Shown here: positions 14,524-21,945 of the stretch, piece by piece
Layout: each line of letters begins with the position of its first letter
Position numbering within the stretch: position 1 is the stretch's first letter
Assembly (NCBI GenBank): GCA_016929635.1
Contig: JAFGIL010000013.1
Span: forward strand, 1 to 32,235
DNA length: 32,235 nucleotides
Direction of reading: 5' to 3'
From: Endomicrobiales bacterium
GTDB taxonomy: Bacteria > Elusimicrobiota > Endomicrobiia > Endomicrobiales > JAFGIL01
Position numbers and translations under genes: made by a program
Notes under the pieces: generated by a model
The model's database searches: none
Told to the model about the DNA's origin: nothing
Seen by the model: only the letters and a program-made list of their open reading frames with translations

Positions 14524-14591
14524 CTTATACAGCATCCATCGCTGCAATGAGCAACAGGGCGCAACATATATTTTCTTATCCAGCTAAACAT
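14505..14591 (-). CDS. 28-aa Cys-rich micropeptide
   Basis: A very short reading frame with an exceptionally good ribosome site: GAGGAGGTGAGTGCC directly precedes ATG (14591). The peptide has an aromatic/basic start (MFSWIRKYMLRP) and a compact HCSDGCC motif (C16, C20, C21) followed by ISPDGNL. It is the last gene of the ArsR-headed thiol operon, 44 bp after the ferredoxin gene. The Cys cluster could bind metal or take part in thiol exchange. No family was recognised. The ribosome site and operon position argue that it is translated; the short length keeps confidence moderate. Confidence 0.55.
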   Translation of the reverse strand: MFSWIRKYMLRPVAHCSDGCCISPDGNL

Positions 14592-14635
14592 GGCACTCAC
14601 CTCCTCAGTTATATGTGATTACACACACTAATTGG

Positions 14636-14824
14636 CTAAAGTATTCTGATAGCCTTTGTAGGGCATACTCTTTCGCAACCTCGAAGTTTGTCGCATTTTG
14701 ACTGCTCGCTCACTTCGCATTTATTTGTATTCTGGTTCAAGAATAATATTCTTCTTGGGCACATGAACATGCATTTACCGCATCCTATGCACAAATCCTT
14801 GTTTATATCAATGTTTGCAGACAT
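14636..14824 (-). CDS. Small ferredoxin, two 4Fe-4S type
   Basis: A 62-aa cytoplasmic ferredoxin. The first motif is canonical (LCIGCGKCMFMCP). The second half has KCEVSEQSKCDKLRGCERVCPTKAI, where the usual CxxCxxC is replaced by a C-x5-C-x3-CP spacing, as in some clostridial or Chromatium-type ferredoxins with an altered second site. A second cluster is probable but its ligand set is not certain. The ATG at 14824 follows AGGAGAATGAGAA, 17 bp after the thioredoxin lipoprotein gene. A possible role is electron donation to the thiol/disulfide enzymes of the same operon. Confidence 0.88.
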   Translation of the reverse strand: MSANIDINKDLCIGCGKCMFMCPRRILFLNQNTNKCEVSEQSKCDKLRGCERVCPTKAIRIL

Positions 14825-14841
14825 TTCTCATTCTCCTGTGT

Positions 14842-15315
14842 TTATATCAATTCTTTCATCTCATCCAGAAGATAGCCGCTGCTGCGATATCCAACAACAG
14901 TTTTAAGAAGCTTCCCTTCAGATGACAGGAATACTACTGTTGGCAAACCTCTTACTCCGTAATCAGCGGGGGTTGTCCTGTCTTTATCAGTGTTTACTTT
15001 TACACAAACAAACTGGCTTGATAAATCAACCACTTCTTTATCCCTGTAAGTAGTCTTGTCCATCCTTTTGCACCAGCCGCACCAGTCTGCATAAAAGGAT
15101 ACCATTATTAGCTTATTGGCTTCCTTTGCTTCTGTAAGGCCCTTATCGAAATTATATTGCCAATCTATCCCTGTTTCCTTGTTTTCACTTTTGGATGATA
15201 CTGTATCCCCGTTTTTTGCAGTGTTACTATCTGACAGCTTATTAGTGCATGAAGCGGCAAACATAACTGCTGCAATAAATAGCAATGAGTAAACAACAAT
15301 CAAGGTTTTTTTCAT
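14842..15315 (-). CDS. Thioredoxin-fold lipoprotein, CGWC active site
   Basis: A 157-aa paralogue of the protein at 3937-4404. The leader ends in AASC (lipobox, Cys23), then a Ser/Lys/Asn-rich spacer, then the fold with WCGWCKRMD and cis-Pro loop RGLPTVVF. It is predicted to be anchored in the periplasm. A good ribosome site (AAAGGAGGAATTC) precedes ATG 15315. It would be reduced by CcdA at 4469, which is not in this operon. Co-transcription with cytoplasmic thioredoxin and a ferredoxin points to redox or metal(loid) stress handling under the ArsR-type regulator. Confidence 0.92.
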   Translation of the reverse strand: MKKTLIVVYSLLFIAAVMFAASCTNKLSDSNTAKNGDTVSSKSENKETGIDWQYNFDKGLTEAKEANKLIMVSFYADWCGWCKRMDKTTYRDKEVVDLSSQFVCVKVNTDKDRTTPADYGVRGLPTVVFLSSEGKLLKTVVGYRSSGYLLDEMKELI

Positions 15316-15331
15316 GAATTCCTCCTTTATA

Positions 15332-15496
15332 CTAACCGTTTAAAACAAACGAAAGCGCCAGCAAAGCACCGAATATTGCCCCGCCCCACGGATTACAGGT
15401 TAAGGGGCAGGCGCCTCCCGAACATCTCAGCAAATAACCCATTACACCTCCAAGAAAGCCTCCGATGATTAAAGCCAGCGTTGTCTTTAGTATCAT
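15332..15496 (-). CDS. 54-aa membrane protein, DUF6132-like
   Basis: A short gene between trxA and the thioredoxin lipoprotein, with AGGATATTT before ATG 15496. The protein has two glycine-rich hydrophobic helices (about 3-22 and 38-52). Between them is LRCSGGACPLTCNPWGGAIFG, with Cys at 25, 30 and 34. The CSGGxCPLTxNP core and small size match what is remembered of DUF6132, a family of unknown function often near thioredoxins. The clustered cysteines between helices could be redox-active at the membrane surface. The function is unassigned. Confidence 0.8.
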   Translation of the reverse strand: MILKTTLALIIGGFLGGVMGYLLRCSGGACPLTCNPWGGAIFGALLALSFVLNG

Positions 15497-15510
15497 AAAT
15501 ATCCTACGGA

Positions 15511-15834
15511 TTAATTGATGTTTTTATCAATAAAACGTTCTATACTCGGCCTTGGCTGCGCGCCCAGAAAACCGTCCACCTGTTGGCCGTTTTTAAAAAG
15601 CAGTACAGTGGGTATGCTCTGGATTCCATACTTCATAGCAACATCTCCGGAGTCATCAACGTTCAGCTTGCACATCTTGACCTTACCTGCATACTTTTCA
15701 GCCAGATCTTCTATAACTGGAGCAACTAACCTGCAGGGGCCGCACCAGTCCGCATAGAAATCAACCAATACCGTTTCGTTTGCATCCAAAACCTCTTGTT
15801 TAAAATTACTGCTGTTTAATACTTTTACTTTCAT
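15511..15834 (-). CDS. trxA: Thioredoxin
   Basis: A 107-aa classical cytoplasmic thioredoxin. It has active site WCGPC (C31, C34), the buried Asp at 25 (VDFYADWCGPC), cis-Pro in SIPTVLLF, and the conserved GAQP turn. It reduces protein disulfides and would feed electrons to CcdA. The start follows ATAAGGAGGAGATT. It lies 63 bp downstream of the ArsR-type gene and starts the four-gene thiol cluster that runs to 14505. No thioredoxin reductase is in the window. Confidence 0.97.
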   Translation of the reverse strand: MKVKVLNSSNFKQEVLDANETVLVDFYADWCGPCRLVAPVIEDLAEKYAGKVKMCKLNVDDSGDVAMKYGIQSIPTVLLFKNGQQVDGFLGAQPRPSIERFIDKNIN

Positions 15835-15897
15835 AATCTCCTCCTTATTATTTGTATATCCATATATTTTAATTATACGATATATAGCTCAAAAAAA

Positions 15898-16164
15898 TTA
15901 TTCCCTGCTTATTATGCTTACCAAATCCTTTATCCTCTTATCAGATATACTGTAGCATGTCAAAACTCCCTCCTTTTTTTGTTTTATAATACCTCTGCTT
16001 TTGAGTATTCCCAAATGCTGGGAAACCGTTGACTGGGGCAGGCCTAGATTTTTAACCATTTTGTTAACATTGCACTCCCCCTCTTTGATAAGCCCGGTTA
16101 CAATTTTAAGTCTCATAGGATGCCCCAGGGCTTTCAGTATCTCGCTGTTCTTCTCAAAATCCAT
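15898..16164 (-). CDS. ArsR-family transcriptional regulator
   Basis: An 88-aa winged helix-turn-helix repressor. The family start ILKALGHPMRLKIVTGL and recognition helix LGLPQSTVSQHLGILKSRGII are clear. Two Cys are present: C31 (GECNVNK) and C70 (GVLTCYSI). The ELCVCDL metal-binding motif of classical ArsR/SmtB is absent, so metal sensing of that type is unlikely. Thiol, persulfide or redox sensing through C31/C70 is possible, though their spacing differs from the BigR/SqrR pair. The start follows AAGGAG. The gene heads the thiol operon and an AT-rich dyad overlaps its own promoter, suggesting autorepression. Confidence 0.92.
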   Translation of the reverse strand: MDFEKNSEILKALGHPMRLKIVTGLIKEGECNVNKMVKNLGLPQSTVSQHLGILKSRGIIKQKKEGVLTCYSISDKRIKDLVSIISRE

Positions 16165-16195
16165 TTGAATACATCTCCTTATATCGTTCTATTAC

Positions 16196-16225
16196 AATAT
16201 TACAATATTTTGATGAGTTTGTCAA
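16196..16225 (-). promoter_or_regulatory. Promoter and candidate operator of the ArsR thiol operon
   Basis: On the - strand TTGACA (16225-16220) and TAATAT (16202-16197) have a 17-bp spacer. The dyad AATATT-N2-AATATT (16196-16209) overlaps the -10, an expected place for an ArsR-family operator. ATG 16164 lies about 32 bp downstream of the -10. Confidence 0.7.
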
Positions 16226-16296
16226 GAGGTATTTAATTTTTTCTTACAAACCCCTTTCCCTCACCTAAAAACACATATGCAGGTTTCCATAAAAAA

Positions 16297-16335
16297 CAGC
16301 CCAAAACATCTTTTTAAAGAAGCTGTTTTGGGCTG
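16297..16335 (-). terminator. Terminator of the small exported protein gene
   Basis: A 12-bp stem CAGCCCAAAACA/TGTTTTGGGCTG, followed on the - strand by TTTTTTAT. This is a canonical rho-independent terminator 24 bp after the leftward gene 16359-16724, insulating it from the ArsR promoter. Confidence 0.88.
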
Positions 16336-16358
16336 TAATCTGCGTCTATAAGTATTTA

Positions 16359-16724
16359 TCAGAACATGAATCCTAGATGAACCTCAGGGGCTATCCAGAT
16401 TAAGCCCGCACCAATGTAAAACCCGCTGTTAAACACATAATCCCCGCCAACGCCAACGTAGGGAACTACCAATAAAACCGTACCATATGACAAGTAGGTA
16501 TTAAATTTTCCATATTTCGGAGGCTCAAAATAGCTTTTGACTGATACACCCACTCCGCCGTTAATACCGATGATTTTTTTGATCTCCCCGTTTTCGTTTG
16601 TGCTTGTCCATCCCACGAGCGGGAAATCAAGACCAAGTGACATCGATTTCCCTTTAATCGGCTCCTGGGCAAACCCATACTGACAGCATAAACACAATGC
16701 TGCAACCAACATTAATTTTTTCAT
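16359..16724 (-). CDS. Small exported barrel-like protein
   Basis: A 121-aa protein with a signal peptide ending CCQYGFAQ. The mature part is rich in Gly and aromatic residues in alternating strands (SLGLDFPLVGW, YLSYGTVLLVVPYVGVGGDYVF, YIGAGLIWIAP) and ends in Phe (VHLGFMF). The strand pattern and terminal Phe suggest a small outer membrane beta-barrel or part of one. No family was recognised. It is a single-gene unit with a strong promoter, the ribosome site GATAAGGAGGAAAC, and its own terminator. Confidence 0.75.
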   Translation of the reverse strand: MKKLMLVAALCLCCQYGFAQEPIKGKSMSLGLDFPLVGWTSTNENGEIKKIIGINGGVGVSVKSYFEPPKYGKFNTYLSYGTVLLVVPYVGVGGDYVFNSGFYIGAGLIWIAPEVHLGFMF

Positions 16725-16755
16725 GTTTCCTCCTTATCGAAACTTTTGTGGATTT

Positions 16756-16784
16756 ATTGTATGAAAGATTCCTTGAAAAGTCAA
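16756..16784 (-). promoter_or_regulatory. Sigma-70-type promoter of the small exported protein
   Basis: TTGACT (16784-16779) and TACAAT (16761-16756) have a 17-bp spacer on the - strand, 32 bp before ATG 16724. The hexamers and spacing equal those of the nikR promoter, so this is likely the housekeeping consensus of the genome. Confidence 0.75.
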
Positions 16785-16820
16785 GCTGACTAAAAATTGC
16801 TTCCGTTTTCAACCATATAT

Positions 16821-17537
16821 TTACAAGCTGCAAAGGCTTTTTCTTATATTTTCCAGCTTACCAAAACAAATAAGCCTATCATTTAAGTTTATTTCAGTAT
16901 CTGCCGGGGGGTTAGGAATTATCCCGCTTTCCCTTTCTATTGCCAAAATAGTTATATCCTTTTTTCTCAACCCCGCTTTTAAAAGCGTTTTATTTAAGAC
17001 CGGGCTTTCTTTACATATATCAACACTCGAAACACCATAATTACCCGTTGCTATAAACAGCTCTTCAAATGAGACAGGTTTAATTATCTCATTTTTTAGG
17101 ATTTTTTTTCTAATAAATTTGGTCAACTTTTTCCTGAAGGCGGCATAAGAAAAGACTCTATAGATTAAATATATAGATATTACTATTATTACTAAATTAA
17201 CCAATGGCAACATTTGCGAAGGGAACAATAAGTCTACAAAAGGCAGTTTAAAGTTCGGCAGTAAAGTATTTGGCCTAAGAGTATTAGCAAATGTAGCTAT
17301 TAATGTAACCAGTCCGGCGTTTCCCAATACCATAAGCACAGAAGCTATTTTTCTCCTTTGCGTATGCCCCGTTATAAGCTCTGATTCCTGGGTTGTAAAT
17401 CCCGTACCCGAAAAACACGAAAGGGCCTGGAATTTAGCCAAAGACCACTCTAATCCCGTCATTTCAAATGCAATTGCGCCTATACGAACAGCAATAAATG
17501 AGATTACTATTGCAATAATGAATAAAAATATATTCAC
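16821..17537 (-). CDS. Membrane protein with C-terminal RCK_C (TrkA-C) domain
   Basis: A 238-aa inner membrane protein with three or so helices (about 3-22, 60-90, 108-130), then a cytoplasmic basic linker and a TrkA-C/RCK_C domain (about 155-235, ending INLNDRLICFGKLENIRKSL). Between helices one and two, FQALSCFSGTGFTTQES resembles the pore-loop signature of TrkH/Ktr subunits (compare SAFCNAGFST in the gene at 20080). RCK_C domains bind small ligands such as cyclic di-AMP. The protein could be a regulated channel-like or accessory ion protein. It lies 9 bp after corA as last gene of the cation operon; AGGAGG precedes the start. Confidence 0.85.
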   Translation of the reverse strand: MNIFLFIIAIVISFIAVRIGAIAFEMTGLEWSLAKFQALSCFSGTGFTTQESELITGHTQRRKIASVLMVLGNAGLVTLIATFANTLRPNTLLPNFKLPFVDLLFPSQMLPLVNLVIIVISIYLIYRVFSYAAFRKKLTKFIRKKILKNEIIKPVSFEELFIATGNYGVSSVDICKESPVLNKTLLKAGLRKKDITILAIERESGIIPNPPADTEINLNDRLICFGKLENIRKSLCSL

Positions 17538-17546
17538 ACAAACCTC

Positions 17547-18611
17547 CTATAACCACTTTTTCTTTCTAAAGTATAATATCATTGCTACTGTAACAACAAT
17601 TATAACTATCCATATGCCGAAATACCCGAATTTCCATTTAAGTTCGGGCATGTATTCAAAATTCATACCATAAATCCCTGCTATAAATGTCAGGGGAATA
17701 AAAATCGTTGCAATAATGGTTAAAACCTTCATTATCTCATTCATTTTGTTGCTCACTACAGAAAGATAAACGTCAAGCATTCCTGAGAGCATATCCCTGT
17801 ATGTCTCTATGGTATCAATGACCTGTATTGTATGGTCATAAACATCCCTGAAAAACATATTTATAGATTCATTTATCAATCCAGATTCACTGTGTACAAG
17901 GCTATTCACCGCCTCTCTCAGAGGCCAGATTGATTTTCTCAGGAATAAAACATCCTGCTTTAATTTATGGATGCTCTGCAATATCTTAGGTGTCGGATTC
18001 TCAGCTAAAGCTTTATCCATATCTTCAATTCTATCGCCTGTTTTCTCAAGAATAATAAAGTAATTATCTACAATGGCATCCAGCAGCGCATATATAAGGT
18101 AATCTGTTTTCATTTTTCTTATACGCCCTTTTGACTTTCTTATGCGGTCTCTTATAACATCAAACACATCCCCTTCTTTTTCCTGAAAAGATATAATAAA
18201 GTTTCTCCCCAAAATAAAACTTACCTGTTCAACGTCAATTTCCTGTTTGTTTTCATCGTAAGTAAGCATCTTTAGCACTAAGTAGATGTATTCTTCAAAA
18301 TCCTCTGTTTTCGGCCTTTGCGCCGTATTCACAATGTCTTCAAGCACTAATGAATGAATTCCATATCCATCGCCTATCTTTGATATTGCTGCAGTGTCGT
18401 GCAGCCCAATAACGTTTAACCACGTAACATTTGAAGTTTTTTTGTAAGATAAAGCTTCATTAATATCTATAATATCTTTTTCAGCAAAGTGTCCTTCATT
18501 ATATTCCATTACAGACATTTTTACCTGCTGTGTCTTTTGTTCACCGATATGAATAAGCGTTCCGGGGGGTAAACCTTTCATTCTTGACGAACTTTTAAAA
18601 TGCTTCAGCAT
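17547..18611 (-). CDS. corA: CorA-family magnesium/cobalt transporter
   Basis: A 354-aa protein from the ATG at 18611, chosen because AAGGAGAAGGCA precedes it; an in-frame upstream ATG at 18635 has no such site. It has a long cytoplasmic N-terminal domain with the family pattern (TWLNVIGLHDTAAI, LEDIVNTAQRPKTEDFEEYIYLVLKML, LRKSIWPLRE). Two C-terminal helices follow, with the selectivity motif GMN in IAGIYGMNFEYMPE. CorA forms pentamers that pass Mg2+ (also Co2+, Ni2+). It lies within a potassium-uptake operon, which suggests coordinated cation homeostasis. A C-terminal KKKWL tail is typical. Confidence 0.96.
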   Translation of the reverse strand: MLKHFKSSSRMKGLPPGTLIHIGEQKTQQVKMSVMEYNEGHFAEKDIIDINEALSYKKTSNVTWLNVIGLHDTAAISKIGDGYGIHSLVLEDIVNTAQRPKTEDFEEYIYLVLKMLTYDENKQEIDVEQVSFILGRNFIISFQEKEGDVFDVIRDRIRKSKGRIRKMKTDYLIYALLDAIVDNYFIILEKTGDRIEDMDKALAENPTPKILQSIHKLKQDVLFLRKSIWPLREAVNSLVHSESGLINESINMFFRDVYDHTIQVIDTIETYRDMLSGMLDVYLSVVSNKMNEIMKVLTIIATIFIPLTFIAGIYGMNFEYMPELKWKFGYFGIWIVIIVVTVAMILYFRKKKWL

Positions 18612-18674
18612 TGCCTTCTCCTTGAAAAATAGCAATATTTACAATTTATGCTAATATTTTAACGCTCTGCTAAT

Positions 18675-19376
18675 TTATGAAAGCTTTTTTCTGCCTATAA
18701 AAATTAAAACCAGCTTAACTTCTTCCTTGCTGTTTTTTATAGGGTATATTTTGGCGGGCAGCTCCTGCTTTGAATCCCTTACGGGCAATTGGATGCTGAT
18801 TTTTCCATTCCATTTCACCTTATCCCTGTTCGAAAGGTCATTAAACAACCTGACAAATTCCTTGTTATTCTCATTTTTTTCTATGGAATCAAATGTAAAA
18901 GTCTCCTGATTTACATTAAAAATGGACTGTGCAACTGAATTGAATTTAAATGCTTTTTTATCTATATTTGCAATGATTATTCCTTCATTAACTAGCTCCA
19001 GAACTGTCTCTATGGCCCGGTAGCTGAAAGACACCCTGTCAGCCCTCAGTTCATCATATTCCCTCAGCCTTTCCCCGACTTTATTTATCAGTTCCTCAAC
19101 AGTTGTAAATTCGTCGCTTATCAGAGAGCTTGGCTCTATTCCCGTGTCATAATCTCCTGTTAATAATCTCCTGAGAAAAAGAAAAAGCCTTTTCCTGAAC
19201 ATGGCTATTCTGATTACAATATAGAATAATATGACGATGCCTGTGAAAAATAGAATCAGACAAAACCAGAAAGTAAATTGTGACTGGTTATATTTGTTCA
19301 GAAATAAAATATATGGGAAAAAAATAAATAAAAATATAATAAGAAGAAATAATTTTAAAATGTGTTTTTTTATCAT
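18675..19376 (-). CDS. Membrane-anchored PAS-like sensor without output domain
   Basis: A 233-aa protein with two N-terminal membrane helices (about 7-26 and 36-58), a basic stretch, a HAMP-like or coiled region (about 70-115), and a PAS-like domain (about 118-228: VLELVNEGIIIANIDKKAFKFNSVAQSIFNV...KLVLIFIGRKK). No kinase, cyclase or DNA-binding part follows, and the gene ends naturally. It overlaps the TrkA gene by 4 bp (ATGA), so the two are coupled. It may sense membrane or cytoplasmic state and act directly on the K+ transporter, which is inferred from position only. Confidence 0.82.
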   Translation of the reverse strand: MIKKHILKLFLLIIFLFIFFPYILFLNKYNQSQFTFWFCLILFFTGIVILFYIVIRIAMFRKRLFLFLRRLLTGDYDTGIEPSSLISDEFTTVEELINKVGERLREYDELRADRVSFSYRAIETVLELVNEGIIIANIDKKAFKFNSVAQSIFNVNQETFTFDSIEKNENNKEFVRLFNDLSNRDKVKWNGKISIQLPVRDSKQELPAKIYPIKNSKEEVKLVLIFIGRKKLS

Positions 19377-20068
19377 ACTTTTTCCTTTTTGGAAAACTTT
19401 TCTATGTTCTGGTCGCTTCCGACCACAAGGAGCACATCCCCGTCCTCCAGAACCATATCCGGAGACGGCACGTCTTCTATTTTTTCATTCAAGACACGCC
19501 TGCCGTGCTCATCTATGTCTGGAACCTGTTTTTTCACGGCAACTATATTAACATTATAGAGCTTACGCGGATCGACCTGACGGATTGTTTTGCCTATAAA
19601 CCCTTCCGGAACTTTAATCTCTGAAATACTATGGCCGGAGGCAAGCGGTATGTGTTTCGATACGCTGACGGATACAAGGCTTGCAGCGGTAATCTTTCCC
19701 ATTTCTTCTTCCAGGTTTATTATACTGTCAATCTCCAAAAGGCGCAGCATCTCCTGCTGCAGCGGGTTTATTGCACGTGCCCATATTTTTTTAACCCCCA
19801 TCTTCTTCAATAAAAGCGTTGTTAACAAGGTAGCTTCGACGTCTTCCCCTATGCAGACAATCGCGATATCAACGTCTTGAATTTTTATGGATTTCAGTGC
19901 ATTCTCATCGGTCGTATTCAGAGCTACCGCATATGACACTGACTCTTTAATCGATTCGACTTTTTCTTTATTTTCATCAATAGCAATCACCTGGGCACCT
20001 TTATCCGTTAGTTCTTTGGCGACCGTCCTTCCGTATTTACCTAATCCTAAAACTGCAATCTGGCGCAT
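19373..20068 (-). CDS. trkA: Potassium uptake regulatory subunit TrkA/KtrA
   Basis: A 231-aa cytoplasmic RCK protein. An N-terminal Rossmann domain (IAVLGLGKYGRTVAKEL, acidic end VIAIDENKE) binds NAD(H) or ATP/ADP. A C-terminal RCK_C domain (about 135-225: SEIKVPEGFIGKTIRQVD...MVLEDGDVLLVVGS) may bind cyclic di-AMP. The single RCK pair fits the KtrA type rather than duplicated E. coli TrkA. It gates the membrane subunit encoded 11 bp upstream at 20080-21765. The ribosome site CTAGGAGGTTTATAT precedes the ATG. Confidence 0.96.
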   Translation of the reverse strand: MRQIAVLGLGKYGRTVAKELTDKGAQVIAIDENKEKVESIKESVSYAVALNTTDENALKSIKIQDVDIAIVCIGEDVEATLLTTLLLKKMGVKKIWARAINPLQQEMLRLLEIDSIINLEEEMGKITAASLVSVSVSKHIPLASGHSISEIKVPEGFIGKTIRQVDPRKLYNVNIVAVKKQVPDIDEHGRRVLNEKIEDVPSPDMVLEDGDVLLVVGSDQNIEKFSKKEKV

Positions 20069-20079
20069 ATATAAACCTC

Positions 20080-21765
20080 CTAGCCTATCATTACCTTTTC
20101 TTCGGCATATTCATAATCGGCAGGTTTCTTAAAGTGTGCAAACAAGTAAACTATGGTCAACGGGCCCAACCTGCCTATAAACATTAAAAGCGTTATCAAC
20201 AGTTTGCCTTTGGTCGTCAAACTTCCCGTGATGCCCGTAGACAGACCTACTGTCCCGAAAGCGCTTACTGTCTCAAAAAGTAAATCTGAAAATACTTTTT
20301 TTTCAAAATACATAAGTGCAATCGAAAATCCCGACACAATCGCAAGAGACAAAAAGAACACTACCAATGCCTTTTGAACAACTTCGTACGGTATTGTCCT
20401 TTTATGCATCTCAACATTCTTCCTGCCGCTCAATCCGCTTGCTACCGCTGCCCAGATTACAGAAAAAGTCGTAGTTTTAACGCCCCCTCCCGTAGAACCC
20501 GGCGATGCGCCAATGAACATAAGTATAATCATAAAAAGCAGTGTGGAATGGGAAAGCCTGCTGAAATCACAACTGTTAAAACCTGCTGTACGGGTCGTAA
20601 CAGACTGAAACAGAGAAACAATAATTTTCGATGTCTGATCAAAAGAGCTAAAAACGTTAGATCCTTCAAAAAAGTATATTCCCGCTGCTCCCAATATTAT
20701 CAAAATTAGACTTATTTTCAAAACGATTTTCGACTGAATCTTAAGCTTGATTACTTTACTTCCCACCCCAAAAATCCTGTATTTTATATTGTGGTATAAA
20801 TCCCTTATTATCATAAACCCGACTCCGCCTGCAATGATAAGCGCACATATTACAATGTTAGTGCCTATATCGCCTGAAAACTGCATCAGGCTGTCACTAA
20901 ACGTGGAAAAGCCAGCATTACAGAACGCTGATATGGAATGAAAGAATCCATGATACAAAGAAGTAAAAATATTTTTGAATTTACCATACCATAGCACAGA
21001 AAGCATTAATGCTCCTATTAATTCAATCAGGAATGTCATTTTAAAAATGAAATAAACCAGCCCCTTAACGTTTTCAAGCGTATCCTGGTCCAGCACTTCC
21101 TGCATCGCAACCTGCTGTTTAAAAGAAACCTGCTTTTTCATTACCAGAGCTAGAGACACCGAAAAAGTCATGATGCCCAGCCCGCCTATCTGTATAAGCC
21201 CGAGTATTACCAGCTGCCCGAACCGCGAAAAATAAGCGGCTGTATCCTGCACGATTAAACCGGTCACGCATGTAGCGGAAGTCGCAGTAAAAACAGCATC
21301 AACAAACGGCATTTTTAATCCTGAGTTTGTAGATATCGGCAGCATAAGAAGTATCGCGCCTGCGCCGATTGCAAATGCAAAACTTAAAATCATCAATAAG
21401 GTGGGCCTTAGGCTTAGAAGTGAAATAAATTTTGATGTTTTACGTGTCCTGGATATAAGTATAACTACGATTACAACCTGCCTTATCACCACAAACAGGG
21501 ACGTATTTTCCAAACCGGGAACGAATTGTATAAGCGGCAAAAAAACTATTAGGTCAAACCAGTTATTTTTTAAATATTCCTTTCTATCTTCACCCAGAAA
21601 AATCCTTACTACGACATCAATAATGAAGACAAAAAGAACAGTTAGGTTTAAAATACTAAAAATATACCTGTAGCCATAAAAACATTCGCAGTTTTCTATC
21701 AATAATACAATAAATGCGAATATCGCGACTATTCCTATAAAGTAATCTTTAAATTTTAGTTTCAT
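20080..21765 (-). CDS. trkH: Potassium uptake membrane subunit TrkH/KtrB
   Basis: A 561-aa inner membrane protein from ATG 21765; a TTG three codons earlier is possible. Neither has a ribosome site. The four pore loops are visible: TSATCVTGL, SAFCNAGFST, TTRTAGFNS and SAFGTVGLSTG. The N-terminus (about 1-120) has extra helices with charged residues (FIIDVVVRIFLGEDRK, VVVILISRTRKTSK) resembling part of a voltage-sensor-like S1-S4 module, an unusual addition before the Trk core. It moves K+ with TrkA at 19373. It heads a five-gene leftward operon. The upstream gap contains the dyad GCTAT-N5-ATAGC (21792-21806). Confidence 0.95.
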   Translation of the reverse strand: MKLKFKDYFIGIVAIFAFIVLLIENCECFYGYRYIFSILNLTVLFVFIIDVVVRIFLGEDRKEYLKNNWFDLIVFLPLIQFVPGLENTSLFVVIRQVVIVVILISRTRKTSKFISLLSLRPTLLMILSFAFAIGAGAILLMLPISTNSGLKMPFVDAVFTATSATCVTGLIVQDTAAYFSRFGQLVILGLIQIGGLGIMTFSVSLALVMKKQVSFKQQVAMQEVLDQDTLENVKGLVYFIFKMTFLIELIGALMLSVLWYGKFKNIFTSLYHGFFHSISAFCNAGFSTFSDSLMQFSGDIGTNIVICALIIAGGVGFMIIRDLYHNIKYRIFGVGSKVIKLKIQSKIVLKISLILIILGAAGIYFFEGSNVFSSFDQTSKIIVSLFQSVTTRTAGFNSCDFSRLSHSTLLFMIILMFIGASPGSTGGGVKTTTFSVIWAAVASGLSGRKNVEMHKRTIPYEVVQKALVVFFLSLAIVSGFSIALMYFEKKVFSDLLFETVSAFGTVGLSTGITGSLTTKGKLLITLLMFIGRLGPLTIVYLFAHFKKPADYEYAEEKVMIG

Positions 21766-21897
21766 AAAAAACAAAACTTATTTATAAATACGCTATATAT
21801 AATAGCAAATATTTATTAATTTAACATTAATAGAATTATTATAAGAAGACTGCTATTAGTATGATTAGTTTGTTAAAAAGGTAGAAAAAACAGAAAA

Positions 21898-21932
21898 CGC
21901 ATAGCTCCGATGATTTATATCGGAGCTATGCG
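21898..21932 (-). terminator. Terminator of the NikR metal operon
   Basis: A 14-bp stem CGCATAGCTCCGAT/ATCGGAGCTATGCG followed on the - strand by TTTTCTGTTTTTTC. It lies 14 bp after the second TonB receptor gene and separates this operon from the K+ operon. Confidence 0.88.
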
Positions 21933-21945
21933 CGATATTATTAGA

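Noticed and set aside
15835-15897. Separate promoter for trxA in the 63-bp gap after the ArsR gene
   Set aside because: A TATAAT is present but no -35 at suitable distance; read-through from the ArsR promoter explains expression.
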